Assembly: GCA_002396005.1 (NCBI GenBank)
Contig: DGVW01000113.1
Coordinates: forward strand, 1-60,631
Source: Oribacterium sp. UBA4274
GTDB lineage: Bacteria > Bacillota > Clostridia > Lachnospirales > Lachnospiraceae
DNA: 60,631 nt
Reading direction: 5' to 3'
Shown: positions 37,427 to 46,126 of the stretch, piece by piece
How positions within the stretch are numbered: position 1 is the first letter of the stretch
Layout of the letters: every line of letters begins with the position of its first letter
Position numbers and translations under genes: made by a program
The notes under the pieces: model-generated
What the model saw: only the letters and a program-made list of their open reading frames with translations
Database searches by the model: none
Told to the model about the DNA's origin: nothing

Positions 37427-37567
37427 ATTGGTTTTTCCTATATTTTTAACTTACATGTAGGATTATATCAGTCATATTGCCAAAAATCTTACAAATACTG
37501 ACATTATTTTAGGGTAATTATCTAATCGGCTACTTTCTAAGTCCTTTTTTAATTGTTTTTATCATTA

Positions 37568-37581
37568 ATTAAGCGCTTTCA
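37568..37581. promoter_or_regulatory. cre-like (CcpA/LacI-family) site 1
   Basis: Minus-strand TGAAAGCGCTTAAT matches 12 of 14 positions of the cre consensus TGWAANCGNTNWCA and has the palindromic core AAGCGCTT. Confidence 0.5.
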
Positions 37582-37687
37582 TGGTTTTTTCTATATCCGT
37601 TAAGATAATAACGCGTGTTTTAAATCAATAAAACAAATAAAATCCCGTTCTTTTTTAACTAGTTAATATAGATATATCTCACAATAT

Positions 37688-37701
37688 TGTAAGCGATTAC
37701 T
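37688..37701. promoter_or_regulatory. cre-like (CcpA/LacI-family) site 2
   Basis: TGTAAGCGATTACT matches 13 of 14 positions of the cre consensus TGWAANCGNTNWCA. GTAAGCGATTAC is nearly palindromic around the CG. Confidence 0.58.
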
Positions 37702-37896
37702 CTAGTGATTATTACTATCCTTTATTTAATTTTTATAAAATAATATTTCGGCAGTTTTTCCTTTCAGGCAGACATGCTCATTAGTGCAGCTCAGAGTATT
37801 CAAAATGATAACAGTATCCGAATTTGAAACTTTATTTATTCCGGTCTGGATTTATAATACTATCGTAACCAATCAGTTTATTATCAGGAGAAAGCT

Positions 37897-39066
37897 ATGT
37901 TAACAGTCGCAAAATCAGGAAATGATGATTTCACTTCTATACAGGATGCAGTGGATCATGCTTTTCCGGGAGAAACCATCTATATAAAACCCGGAATCTA
38001 TAACGAAAGAGTAACGATCAACAAAGATAATCTTATACTAATAGGAAGTAACACTTTATTCCGAGAACACCTTGGCGCTCTTGGAATAAGCGAGGACAAA
38101 AATAAAGGTGCATACAGTGTCGATAAAGAAAAGTTTTCTATAGCCGCATATTTACATAATGAAGATATTCAGGAGTGCATCTCTCCTAACGCATACATAG
38201 AGTCTGATAAAACCATAATCACTTATGGTCTGTATGGCAAGATGCCCGCAGAAGGCATTGGAAAACTCGGCACCTTCAGAACCTATACCATGTTTATAGA
38301 TGCCAAAAATGTCCGATTGGAAAACCTTACCATAGAAAATTCCGCAGGAGCAGGCAATGATATAGGTCAGGCTATCGCACTATATGCCGAAGGTGAGGGA
38401 ATACAATGCAGAAACATTCGCCTGTTGGGATGGCAGGATACGCTTTTCACAGGTCCTCTTCCGCCAAAAGAAATTGAAAAAAACGGCTTTATCGGGCCGA
38501 AGCAATACTCTCCTCGTATCAACGGAAGACAATATTATGAGAATTGCTATATCGAGGGTGATATCGATTTCATTTTCGGATCGGCAACAGCTTATTTTGA
38601 CAGCTGTGTGATATTCCAGAAAGACAGAGAGAAACTTCTTCAATATAAAAACAACAAGATATCAGAGCATGATGGTAACATTCCCGACGCCAAAGTCGCT
38701 CTTGATGATGCAAAAGATATAAAAAGTTATGCAACTGCGCCATCAACCCCGGACGGTCAGGACTACGGTTATGTCTTTGACAACTGTAGTTTTCTTTCAG
38801 ATTGCCCGGATGATTCCTGTTATCTCGGAAGGCCCTGGAGAAATTATGCAGCAGTTCTCGTCAAAAATTCCTACCTTGGTCCTCAGATAAGCAGTGAGGG
38901 ATTCCACAATTGGAACAAAAAGGACGCCGAATCAACAGTACGATTTTATGAATACCAAAACTTTGGAGAAGGTGTTTCAACTCACAGAGCTTCTTTTGCA
39001 AGAGAGCTCAGTGACAGTGATATTTCTTATTTTAATAAGAAACAAGTTTTACCTTTTTTAGATTGA
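37897..39066 (+). CDS. Pectinesterase (carbohydrate esterase family 8)
   Basis: 389 residues, right-handed beta-helix. It removes methyl esters from homogalacturonan. LGWQDTLF gives the acid D181 and DFIFGSA gives the nucleophile D224; the conserved Arg is in LGRPWRNY. No signal peptide is present, so it probably acts on imported methylated oligogalacturonides before GH28 and GH105. It is divergent from the GH28 operon with a shared control region. Ribosome site AGGAG, 6 bases before the ATG. Confidence 0.92.
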   Translation: MLTVAKSGNDDFTSIQDAVDHAFPGETIYIKPGIYNERVTINKDNLILIGSNTLFREHLGALGISEDKNKGAYSVDKEKFSIAAYLHNEDIQECISPNAYIESDKTIITYGLYGKMPAEGIGKLGTFRTYTMFIDAKNVRLENLTIENSAGAGNDIGQAIALYAEGEGIQCRNIRLLGWQDTLFTGPLPPKEIEKNGFIGPKQYSPRINGRQYYENCYIEGDIDFIFGSATAYFDSCVIFQKDREKLLQYKNNKISEHDGNIPDAKVALDDAKDIKSYATAPSTPDGQDYGYVFDNCSFLSDCPDDSCYLGRPWRNYAAVLVKNSYLGPQISSEGFHNWNKKDAESTVRFYEYQNFGEGVSTHRASFARELSDSDISYFNKKQVLPFLD

Positions 39067-39169
39067 TTTTTACATCAGCTTTAACATAAAAACTGTATGT
39101 ATATGGACATTCTGCAATATCTGATGTAGAGTGTTCGAAAAAGCAAAATAAGCTTATAGGGGAGAAAAC

Positions 39170-40396
39170 ATGATTAAGAATTTACTTGTTGCACAGTCAG
39201 GCGGTCCTACCGCTGCAATCAATGCCACATTATCAGGCATTATCGAGGGAGCTCTCAGTAACCCATCTATTGGCACGGTTTATGGAGCCAAATACGGCAT
39301 ACAGGGTGTGCTTCAGGAAAATTTCAAAGATTTGAGCGGGATTCAGGATATAAAGGAACTTCTTGAGACTTTGGCTGTAACTCCGGCCGCTGCTCTAGGA
39401 TCATGCAGATATAAATTAAAGGACCCATCCATCGACTCTTCAGAGTTTCAGAAAATCATAGAGATTTTCCAGAAGCACAACATAGGTTACTTCATTTATA
39501 TAGGCGGAAATGATTCCATGGATACCGTATGGAAGCTTTCTGATTACATAAAAGCCAACAACATCCCTGATATCGTGGTTGTTGGTGCACCAAAAACAAT
39601 CGACAATGACCTTTATGGGATAGATCATTGCCCCGGATTCGGATCAGCCGCCAAGTATATCGCTACCACTGTTTCAGAGCTTGAACGTGAGCTTGAAGTG
39701 TATGATACTCCTTATGTTATCGTTGTTGAGATGATGGGACGTAATGCAGGATGGCTTACTGCTGCCGCTGCTCTCGCAGAGGGTGCTAACAGCAACGTGC
39801 CATATCTCATTTACCTTGAGGAACATCCTTTCGATATGAATGATTTTATTTCTGATGTTCGAGGAGAGCTTTCAGTCGGCAAAGATGTAATCGTAGCCAT
39901 CAGTGAGGGTATCAAGGACAGAAGCGGCAAGATGATCTGTGATTATGCCGAGAGAGATCAGGCAAAGGATGCATTCGGCCATACCATAGCCACAGGAGCA
40001 GGACGAGTTCTCGAGAATGCCATCCGTGCCAATATAGGCTGCAAGGTGCGCTATATCGAGTTGAATCTGCTGCAGCGCTGCGCAGGTCATCTCCTTTCAG
40101 AGACAGATATCACTGAGTCCAGAGAACTGGGCAGAAACGCCGTCAAGCTGGCTGTCGAGTGCAGGAACGGAGTAATGTCTACTTTAACCAGACTTCCGGG
40201 AGACGAATACAAGGTGGTTTACGGTGCTGCTGATATTTCCGGCATCGCTGACAGAGAAAAAAAGGTTCCGGAAGAGTGGATCACTTCTGAGGGAAACGGA
40301 GTAACAGAAGATATGATTAATTATCTCAAGCCTCTGATTCAAGGTGAGCTCTCATGTAAGTATGAAAACGGAATTCCAAAATATATAGTTCTTTGA
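39170..40396 (+). CDS. 6-phosphofructokinase, pyrophosphate-dependent type
   Basis: 408 residues. It phosphorylates fructose 6-phosphate. The phosphoryl-donor loop is GGNDSMDT (112-119) and the catalytic motif PKTIDND (141-147) with base D145. Lys after Pro in this motif and Asp in place of the second Gly of GGDG are marks of the PPi-using clade, so the reaction would be reversible. The longer-than-340 length fits. It converges on the FBPase gene. Confidence 0.87.
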   Translation: MIKNLLVAQSGGPTAAINATLSGIIEGALSNPSIGTVYGAKYGIQGVLQENFKDLSGIQDIKELLETLAVTPAAALGSCRYKLKDPSIDSSEFQKIIEIFQKHNIGYFIYIGGNDSMDTVWKLSDYIKANNIPDIVVVGAPKTIDNDLYGIDHCPGFGSAAKYIATTVSELERELEVYDTPYVIVVEMMGRNAGWLTAAAALAEGANSNVPYLIYLEEHPFDMNDFISDVRGELSVGKDVIVAISEGIKDRSGKMICDYAERDQAKDAFGHTIATGAGRVLENAIRANIGCKVRYIELNLLQRCAGHLLSETDITESRELGRNAVKLAVECRNGVMSTLTRLPGDEYKVVYGAADISGIADREKKVPEEWITSEGNGVTEDMINYLKPLIQGELSCKYENGIPKYIVL

Positions 40397-40403
40397 TTAA
40401 AGA

Positions 40404-40431
40404 TTCAGCCGGAGCATTTGCCCCGGCTGAA
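40404..40431 (+). terminator. Terminator between PFK and FBPase genes
   Basis: TTCAGCCGG pairs with CCGGCTGAA around a 10-base loop; CCTTTCTT follows on the plus strand. It probably serves both convergent genes. Confidence 0.75.
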
Positions 40432-40442
40432 CCTTTCTTAAA

Positions 40443-42404
40443 TCATCTCTTTTTAGGTATGACCTCACCTTGTTCCAATATGTCACCATTACGATATGCA
40501 GCCAGAAGCTCTTCCAAATCCGCTATCTGCTTCTTAAGCTCATGTCCATTGTCGGTTTCACCTACACGCACTCTCGTCTTCATCTGCTCTACTATCTGAA
40601 TCTCAGGTGTATTCTCAGAACCCTTTTCAAATCCTTTGTGCTCTGCAAGCGCCAGATGCCGCGAGTTAAAGATAAGTGTATAGCCGGCAATTCCCGTTCT
40701 GGAGTGGTAAGCCTTAGAGATACCTCCATCGATCACAAAAAGTTTACCATTGGCCTTGATAGGTGATTCACCAAGTTTTGTCTTCACCGGAACATGACCG
40801 TTTACTATATGTCCTACAGAAGCATCAACGCCGAACTCTTCAAGTATCTTATCTACATACTTTTCCTCCTTGGAGAAGGCATAATATACATTGAACTTTT
40901 CTTTATGAGTTGTAACGTCCTCGATAAAGCAATGTTCAAATGTTGTTATTTTATCTTTTCCAAAAAGCGGTGAATTTGGTCCGCACCACATGTACCAGAA
41001 AAAGTCAGTAGCATAGAGCTTTCCCTGAGGATCGCTTTCACCGTTAAGAAAGTATGCGTCAATCGCCTTATCATTAAAATAATCGAGCAGAGCCTTTCCT
41101 GAAAATTCCCCGTCAGGAGTCTTGAGCTTAAGGAAGCTTCCATCCTTCTCCATAGGAATGCAGCCATGATAAAGGATATTGTTATTTACAACCTTATACA
41201 TTGAACCATTGGTAAAGAAAAAACGTATATGCTTCTGAAGAAGCTGTGAATGTGTAAAGCTGTAGATAAGCGTTCTCATAAGAGACTGCTCTCTTTCAGT
41301 AAGCTTATACGGATGCTTCGGATCTATGGTCGGAAAATTCTTGTCTCTAAGTGGATATACCTTGCCATCTATATTAACTGTGCCTTTCTCATAATCTATT
41401 TTGTCAAGCAGGAGTCTGTGTTCAAGATGATATTCAGGATGGCGCTTTATGAGATTGCCTTCCTCCTTGAACATAATCACAGAAATAGCTTTACACATCT
41501 TTGCAGCAAGTGCCGGAGAAACAGAATCCGATACATTTGAATCGAGTAAATGCGGCTGGAAGCATTCGCATGGATCATCACCATAGACCTCCTCCGCATA
41601 CATGGAAAGAGGTCTCAGATTGATACCGTAGCCATCCTCCAGAACATCAAAGGAATTGTATGAAGTTGCGATGCGGAGAACATTGGCTATGCAGGCAGGA
41701 TTGCCACAGACAGCGCCCATCCAGTCAGCATCGTGATTACCCCACTGTATATCAACATCATGGAAGCTCATAAGCTCTTCCATGATTCTATCAGCATGAG
41801 GTCCCCTGTCAAAAATATCTCCTATAATATGAAGATTGTCTATAACGAGATTCTGGATAAGCTCGCATAGAGCTATGATGAAATCATCACCCATATTTAT
41901 ATCTATGATGGCATTCATTATCTCTCTGTTATAGCCTTTTTTATCCTCGTCGTGACTATCTATGTGAAGGAGCTCGTCGATAGCATATGCGTAGTTTTTA
42001 GGCATCTTTTTACGTACCTTTGAACGGGTAAACTTAGAGGAGACCACTCTGCATATGCTTAAGAGTCTATGTATGGTTATACGCCTCCACTCCGGAGTAT
42101 CAACCTCTTTATGTGCAGTGCTGGATAAAATGTCTCTTGGGTAATAAATAAGGTTGGCCAGTTGGAGCTGCTCCTCCTCAGGGAGCAGATTACCAAAGGT
42201 TTCATCTATCTTATCTCTTACGATACCGGATGCGGAACGCATAAGATAGATAAATGCTTCACTCTCACCATGAAGATCCGAGAAGAAATATTCAGTACCT
42301 TTAGGCAAAGCGCAGATGGCTCGAAGGTTAATGATCTCCGCACCTGCTGCAGTAGCAGTCGGAAACTGTTTTGCCAATAATTTCAAATAGTCAAGATCAC
42401 GCAT
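40443..42404 (-). CDS. fbp: Fructose-1,6-bisphosphatase class III
   Basis: 653 residues, the size of Firmicute class III FBPase. A calcineurin-type metallophosphatase core shows SDLHGESEAF, GDIFDRGPHADRIME and WGNHDADWMG, with INGHVPVKTKLGESP near the C-terminus. It dephosphorylates fructose 1,6-bisphosphate in gluconeogenesis. Convergent with the PPi-PFK. Confidence 0.95.
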   Translation of the reverse strand: MRDLDYLKLLAKQFPTATAAGAEIINLRAICALPKGTEYFFSDLHGESEAFIYLMRSASGIVRDKIDETFGNLLPEEEQLQLANLIYYPRDILSSTAHKEVDTPEWRRITIHRLLSICRVVSSKFTRSKVRKKMPKNYAYAIDELLHIDSHDEDKKGYNREIMNAIIDINMGDDFIIALCELIQNLVIDNLHIIGDIFDRGPHADRIMEELMSFHDVDIQWGNHDADWMGAVCGNPACIANVLRIATSYNSFDVLEDGYGINLRPLSMYAEEVYGDDPCECFQPHLLDSNVSDSVSPALAAKMCKAISVIMFKEEGNLIKRHPEYHLEHRLLLDKIDYEKGTVNIDGKVYPLRDKNFPTIDPKHPYKLTEREQSLMRTLIYSFTHSQLLQKHIRFFFTNGSMYKVVNNNILYHGCIPMEKDGSFLKLKTPDGEFSGKALLDYFNDKAIDAYFLNGESDPQGKLYATDFFWYMWCGPNSPLFGKDKITTFEHCFIEDVTTHKEKFNVYYAFSKEEKYVDKILEEFGVDASVGHIVNGHVPVKTKLGESPIKANGKLFVIDGGISKAYHSRTGIAGYTLIFNSRHLALAEHKGFEKGSENTPEIQIVEQMKTRVRVGETDNGHELKKQIADLEELLAAYRNGDILEQGEVIPKKR

Positions 42405-42578
42405 TTCAAATACTCCACTTATAAACTTATTGCATTTTGTGACACGATATAATTCAAACTTAATCCATAAAATATGTACTGATTATATAGCAAGATTAGC
42501 ACATTTCTATGCAAAATGACCATTGTATTTATAAAAATACTTAAAAATGATACATTTTTAACAAAATTCAAATCAAAA

Positions 42579-42615
42579 AAGCGGATGAAGACCTGTTTCG
42601 TATCTTCACCCGCTT
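42579..42615 (-). terminator. Terminator of ftsH
   Basis: AAGCGGATGAAGA pairs with TCTTCACCCGCTT around an 11-base loop; on the minus strand TTTTTTGA follows. Confidence 0.88.
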
Positions 42616-42653
42616 ATACTTTTGTTAAATATATCAGTCAGCCAATGTATGCA

Positions 42654-44696
42654 TCATGAAGAAGGTGCAACAACCGAAGGATCAACCTCTTTACGGTTAA
42701 GTATCTCCATAAACTCGGCTCCTGTAATTGTTTCCTTTTCGTAAAGAAACTTTGTAATCTCATGAAGCTTGTTGATGTTATCAACAAGTAGCTGATATGC
42801 CTTGTCGTGCTGCTTCTTCACAAGCTCAACAGTCATCTTATCAATCTGTGTCTGAGTCTCCGGAGAACAGCTTAGAGAAGTATCTCCGCCCAGATACTGA
42901 TTCTGTACATGTTCCATAGCCACCATACCGATATCATCCGACATACCGTAACGCGTGATCATCGCACGTGCATACTTTGTTGCCTGCTCGATATCGTTGC
43001 TTGCACCGGTTGTACATGTATGGAAGATAAGCTCCTCTGCGCATCTTCCGCCCGTAAGGGTTGCAATCTTGTTTTCAAGTTCTTCCCTTGAATAGAGATA
43101 GTGGTTACCCTCTTCCTCAACCTGCATGGTATAACCAAGTGCTCCGGATGTTCTAGGAATGATAGTTATCTTCTGAACAGGAGCACTGTTCTTCTGAAGT
43201 GCAGCCACAAGAGCATGTCCAACCTCATGGTAGGAAACGATCAGCTTTTCCTTATCCGTCATTACCTTGTTTTTCTTCTGATAACCTGCGATAACGACTT
43301 CAATCGACTCTTCTAGATCCGACTGGATAACTCTCTCTCGTCCTGCCCTTACAGCTCTAAGTGCCGATTCATTGATGATGTTGGCAAGTTCTGCGCCACT
43401 CGCACCTGCTGCAGCCTTGGCAATAGCTTCAAGGTTAACATTTTCAGCCATCTTGATATCTCTTGCGTGAACCTTGAGTATATCAACTCTGCCCTGGAAA
43501 TCAGGAAGCTCTACAGGAACACGTCTGTCAAAACGTCCCGGTCTCAAAAGCGCAGGATCCAATGAATCAGGCTGGTTCGTAGCGGCCAGAATGATGATTG
43601 CCTTTGATGAATCAAATCCATCCATCTCAGTAAGAAGCTGGTTCAATGTCTGTTCACGCTCATCATTTCCACCGATAGCGCCTCCGCCTCTCTTCTTACC
43701 TATGGCATCAATCTCATCGATAAATATGATGCATGGTGCCTTTTTCTTGGCCTGATCAAAAAGATCTCTTACCTTGGCAGCACCCATACCTACGAACATC
43801 TCTACAAACTCAGAACCTGAGATAGAGAAGAAAGGAACATTTGCCTCACCTGCAACGGCTTTGGCAAGAAGAGTCTTACCTGTTCCCGGAGGACCAACAA
43901 GAAGTGCGCCCTTAGGGATATGTGCACCGATCTCAGTGTATTTATCAGGCTCCTTCAGATAGTCAACCATCTCACTGAGCAGCTCTTTTGCTTCGTCCTC
44001 ACCTGCAACATCCTTAAATGTCACCTTGTTGTCACCACTGGCTTCATACTCTCTGGCATTGGACTTTCCGAAGCCGCCGAACATTCCGCCGCCTCCCATT
44101 GAGCCCATACTGGAAGCCATCTTCTTGGACAACCAGTTGCCAAGAGCCCAGAAGATAAGGATAGGGAATATCCAGCTAAGAAGGAATGAAAGAAGTGGGC
44201 TGGTCTCCACAGGAATCTCTTCCTGGAAGTTTACATCCTGACTGTACAGCTTGTCGAGCACAGATGCCTCCGTATACTCATTCTTCAAACGTCCTGTTCT
44301 GCAAGTGATTGCCTTACCGTTAACATTGGCAACATATATTATAGAATCATCGTTGAGATTTACTTCTGTGATTGCGTTGTTGTTAACGGCATTGATAAAT
44401 TCCGTATACGTTGTATTTCTCACAGATCTGGAAAGAAGTGATGGAAATACAAATGTGTTTAACAGAAGAATGATGATAAGCGCTACAAAATAATAGAATA
44501 TAAGTGGTTTTCTGTTACGTGGCTTATAGCTGTTGCCGTTGTTGTGATTGTTCTGTCTGAACTGATTAAAGGAATCAAAAAAATCATTGAACCCATTATC
44601 GTTTTGATTGTTTTGATTATTTCCGGAATAGTTCTCATTCGCAAGGTTTAGTTGCGATGAGCTCTTCCTGTTGAAAACATTAAATATATTTACCAT
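42654..44696 (-). CDS. ftsH: ATP-dependent zinc metalloprotease FtsH
   Basis: 680 residues. Two membrane helices (about 68-88 and 168-188) flank a periplasmic-type loop. The AAA domain has GPPGTGKT, the Walker B IIFIDEIDAI and an arginine-finger region RPGRFDRRV. The zinc site is HEVGH, where the usual form is HEAGH. The N-terminus has an Asn/Gln-rich low-complexity cytoplasmic stretch (about 20-60), unusual for FtsH. It degrades misassembled membrane proteins and regulators. A hairpin-rich element lies upstream of it. Confidence 0.95.
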   Translation of the reverse strand: MVNIFNVFNRKSSSQLNLANENYSGNNQNNQNDNGFNDFFDSFNQFRQNNHNNGNSYKPRNRKPLIFYYFVALIIILLLNTFVFPSLLSRSVRNTTYTEFINAVNNNAITEVNLNDDSIIYVANVNGKAITCRTGRLKNEYTEASVLDKLYSQDVNFQEEIPVETSPLLSFLLSWIFPILIFWALGNWLSKKMASSMGSMGGGGMFGGFGKSNAREYEASGDNKVTFKDVAGEDEAKELLSEMVDYLKEPDKYTEIGAHIPKGALLVGPPGTGKTLLAKAVAGEANVPFFSISGSEFVEMFVGMGAAKVRDLFDQAKKKAPCIIFIDEIDAIGKKRGGGAIGGNDEREQTLNQLLTEMDGFDSSKAIIILAATNQPDSLDPALLRPGRFDRRVPVELPDFQGRVDILKVHARDIKMAENVNLEAIAKAAAGASGAELANIINESALRAVRAGRERVIQSDLEESIEVVIAGYQKKNKVMTDKEKLIVSYHEVGHALVAALQKNSAPVQKITIIPRTSGALGYTMQVEEEGNHYLYSREELENKIATLTGGRCAEELIFHTCTTGASNDIEQATKYARAMITRYGMSDDIGMVAMEHVQNQYLGGDTSLSCSPETQTQIDKMTVELVKKQHDKAYQLLVDNINKLHEITKFLYEKETITGAEFMEILNRKEVDPSVVAPSS

Positions 44697-44846
44697 ATAT
44701 CGCCCTTTCTACTACGCACCCGTTCTTGTGATATGATCATTTCATTCACATAAAATCATAATTCATTTCGCCAAATACATGATGCTGAATTTATGATAGA
44801 AATATATTATTCAAATGTGTATTCAATGTGAAAAAACATAAACAAT

Positions 44847-45215
44847 TGATGAAAAACTCTTTCCTCTTGCCCATACCCGCTGCGCTCCGCCAGGTCTGCA
44901 CCGGGTCTGTCCCCCGGTGCAGATTTTGCTTCGCAGGACAAATTATTTCATCAGAAATAATCTGTCCGTACATGGCGAGATTTTGTCTCAAAATCTCGTC
45001 TCGCTTTGCGAGATTTCAAAACGCATTCAACTGCGTTTTGGAACCCCCATGTCGGTCGGAGTTTTTCTGATGAAAAACTCTTTCCTCTTGGCCATACCCG
45101 CTGCGCTCCGCTCGGTCTGCACCGGGTCTGTCCCCCGGTGCAGATTTTGCTTCGCAAAACAGTTTTATTTCATAAAACTGCCATGTCGGTCGGAGTTTTT
45201 CTGATGAAAAACTCC
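44847..45215. repeat. Tandem hairpin-chain element with two 89-bp direct repeats
   Basis: Non-coding. An 89-bp unit occurs at 44847-44935 and 45068-45156 with 3 mismatches. Each unit is followed by different perfect hairpins and then by the shared tail CCATGTCGGTCGGAGTTTTT (45048, 45181). Stems: CTGCACCGGG/CCCGGTGCAG (44896, 45117), 44936-44967, CGAGATTTTG/CAAAATCTCG (44976-44998), TCTCGC-TTT-GCGAGA (44999), CAAAACGCA/TGCGTTTTG (45017-45040), GAGTTTTTC-TGAT-GAAAAACTC (45059, 45193), TTTTGC-TTC-GCAAAA (45145) and CAGTTTTAT-TTC-ATAAAACTG (45160). It fills most of the 524-base gap between ftsH and csoR. Several overlapping plus-strand frames are by-products of the repeats. Confidence 0.85.
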
Positions 45216-45220
45216 TCCAC

Positions 45221-45535
45221 TCACTTCATGGTTTTTTTCAGGAGTTCACAGAGTTCATCAACTGCTTCTTCTTTTCCTTCTTTGATATCCTCAACAACGC
45301 AGGATTTTATGTGCGCACTAAGCAGTTCCTTGTTGAATGAATTCAAGGATGCCTGTACTGAGCTCACCTGTATGAGTACATCCGGACAATATCTGTTATC
45401 CTCAATCATCTTTCTGATACCGCATATCTGTCCTTCTATACGGTTAAGCCTTGTCACCAGTGCTTTCACCTGTTCATCACTTCTTTTACGATGTTTGTAT
45501 CTTGCGTTTTCATCAGAAGAGCAACACTCAGACAT
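45221..45535 (-). CDS. csoR: CsoR/FrmR-family copper-sensing repressor
   Basis: 104 residues, all-helical CsoR fold. Cu(I)-binding residues match the Cys-His-Cys pattern: Cys in NRYCPDV, then His and Cys in AHIKSC. LVTRLNRIEGQICGIRKM is the DNA-binding helix region. It lies downstream of copA on the same strand and should bind the palindrome in the copA promoter, releasing it when Cu(I) binds. GGAGG is 7 bases before the ATG. A repeat element sits just upstream of it. Confidence 0.92.
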   Translation of the reverse strand: MSECCSSDENARYKHRKRSDEQVKALVTRLNRIEGQICGIRKMIEDNRYCPDVLIQVSSVQASLNSFNKELLSAHIKSCVVEDIKEGKEEAVDELCELLKKTMK

Positions 45536-45557
45536 AGTATATCCTCCACGTTATATC

Positions 45558-45756
45558 ATGATGTGAGTGTCAAAAGTATTTGCCACTCACTTATGATGCG
45601 CAGCACGCACACATTCGTGTGCAATGTGCTGCTGAACACTCATAACTCTCGTCCTTTTGCTGTGCAAAATGACTACGTTATTCGTGTTCGGGCGGGTCAT
45701 AAAGTCACAAATCAACGTGCAAGCACGTGATTTGGTACTTTTGACCCTTACATCAT
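45558..45756. repeat. MITE-like element with 21-bp terminal inverted repeats
   Basis: The left end (45558-45578) matches the inverted right end (45736-45756) at 19 of 21 positions (TACTTTTGAC, then CT, then ACATCAT). Inside are GCAGCAC/GTGCTGC around GCACAC-ATTC-GTGTGC, TTTTGC-TGT-GCAAAA, and a long palindrome (45694-45747) whose left arm GGGTCATAAAGTCAC recurs at the window end. No coding frame. It lies between csoR and the end of copA. Confidence 0.75.
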
Positions 45757-45790
45757 ATCATGGTTCTCATAAATTTTGTTTATATTCTGC

Positions 45791-45824
45791 AAATACCGCT
45801 TATGCAAAAGCACAAGCGGTATTT
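45791..45824 (-). terminator. Stem-loop downstream of copA
   Basis: AAATACCGCTT pairs with AAGCGGTATTT, with an inner GC pair around AAAA. A T-tract (TTTTAATCTTTTT) follows on the plus strand only, so for copA it may be a weak terminator or a 3' stabiliser. Confidence 0.5.
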
Positions 45825-45913
45825 TAATCTTTTTCGCCTTTATCTACAGGTTCACTGATCAGAACCAAAGTTTGTCCTGTATTCCTATAGTATATCTCAA
45901 TGATATAAGGTCA

Positions 45914-46126
45914 TCACTTGCTTATAGAAACAAACTCAAAGTCCTTGTCTGTTATAGCCTGCCTGATTGTTTCTTCCGGAACTTCCTTTGAAAGCTCTAT
46001 CACAGCAGTTCCACTGTCATGAGATACTGTTGCACTTGTGATACCATCAATTGACTCAAGTGCCTTCTTTACTGTTGCCTCGCAATGTCCGCACATCATA
46101 CCCTTGATATTAACTGTCTCTGTCAT
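45914..46126 (-). CDS. copZ: CopZ-like copper chaperone from an in-frame internal start of copA
   Basis: An ATG at 46126, in frame with copA, is preceded by AAAGGAG with 9 bases spacing. It would yield a 70-residue HMA protein, the usual size of CopZ, with the Cu(I) site GMMCGHC at about residue 10. So one message could make the pump with a C-terminal metal domain and a free chaperone. This start was found by inspection; no independent evidence of its use. Confidence 0.6.
   Translation of the reverse strand: MTETVNIKGMMCGHCEATVKKALESIDGITSATVSHDSGTAVIELSKEVPEETIRQAITDKDFEFVSISK

Larger units (their letters stand above)
37427..37896. promoter_or_regulatory. Divergent control region of the pectin locus
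   Basis: 470 bases without a gene between GH28 and the pectinesterase. Likely -10 elements: TATAAT for GH28 at 37462-37467 (minus) and TATAAT for pectinesterase at 37853-37858 (plus). Two CcpA/LacI-type sites lie between them (listed separately). The rest is AT-rich without clear structure. Confidence 0.6.

Noticed and set aside
44847..45215. CRISPR array
   Set aside because: Only two repeats of 89 bp, made of palindromes, with no regular spacer and no cas gene.
45006..45566. 186-codon plus-strand frame, and nearby frames at 44828-45204
   Set aside because: It crosses the hairpin repeats and then runs antisense to csoR. There is no ribosome site and the encoded peptide mirrors the DNA repeats.
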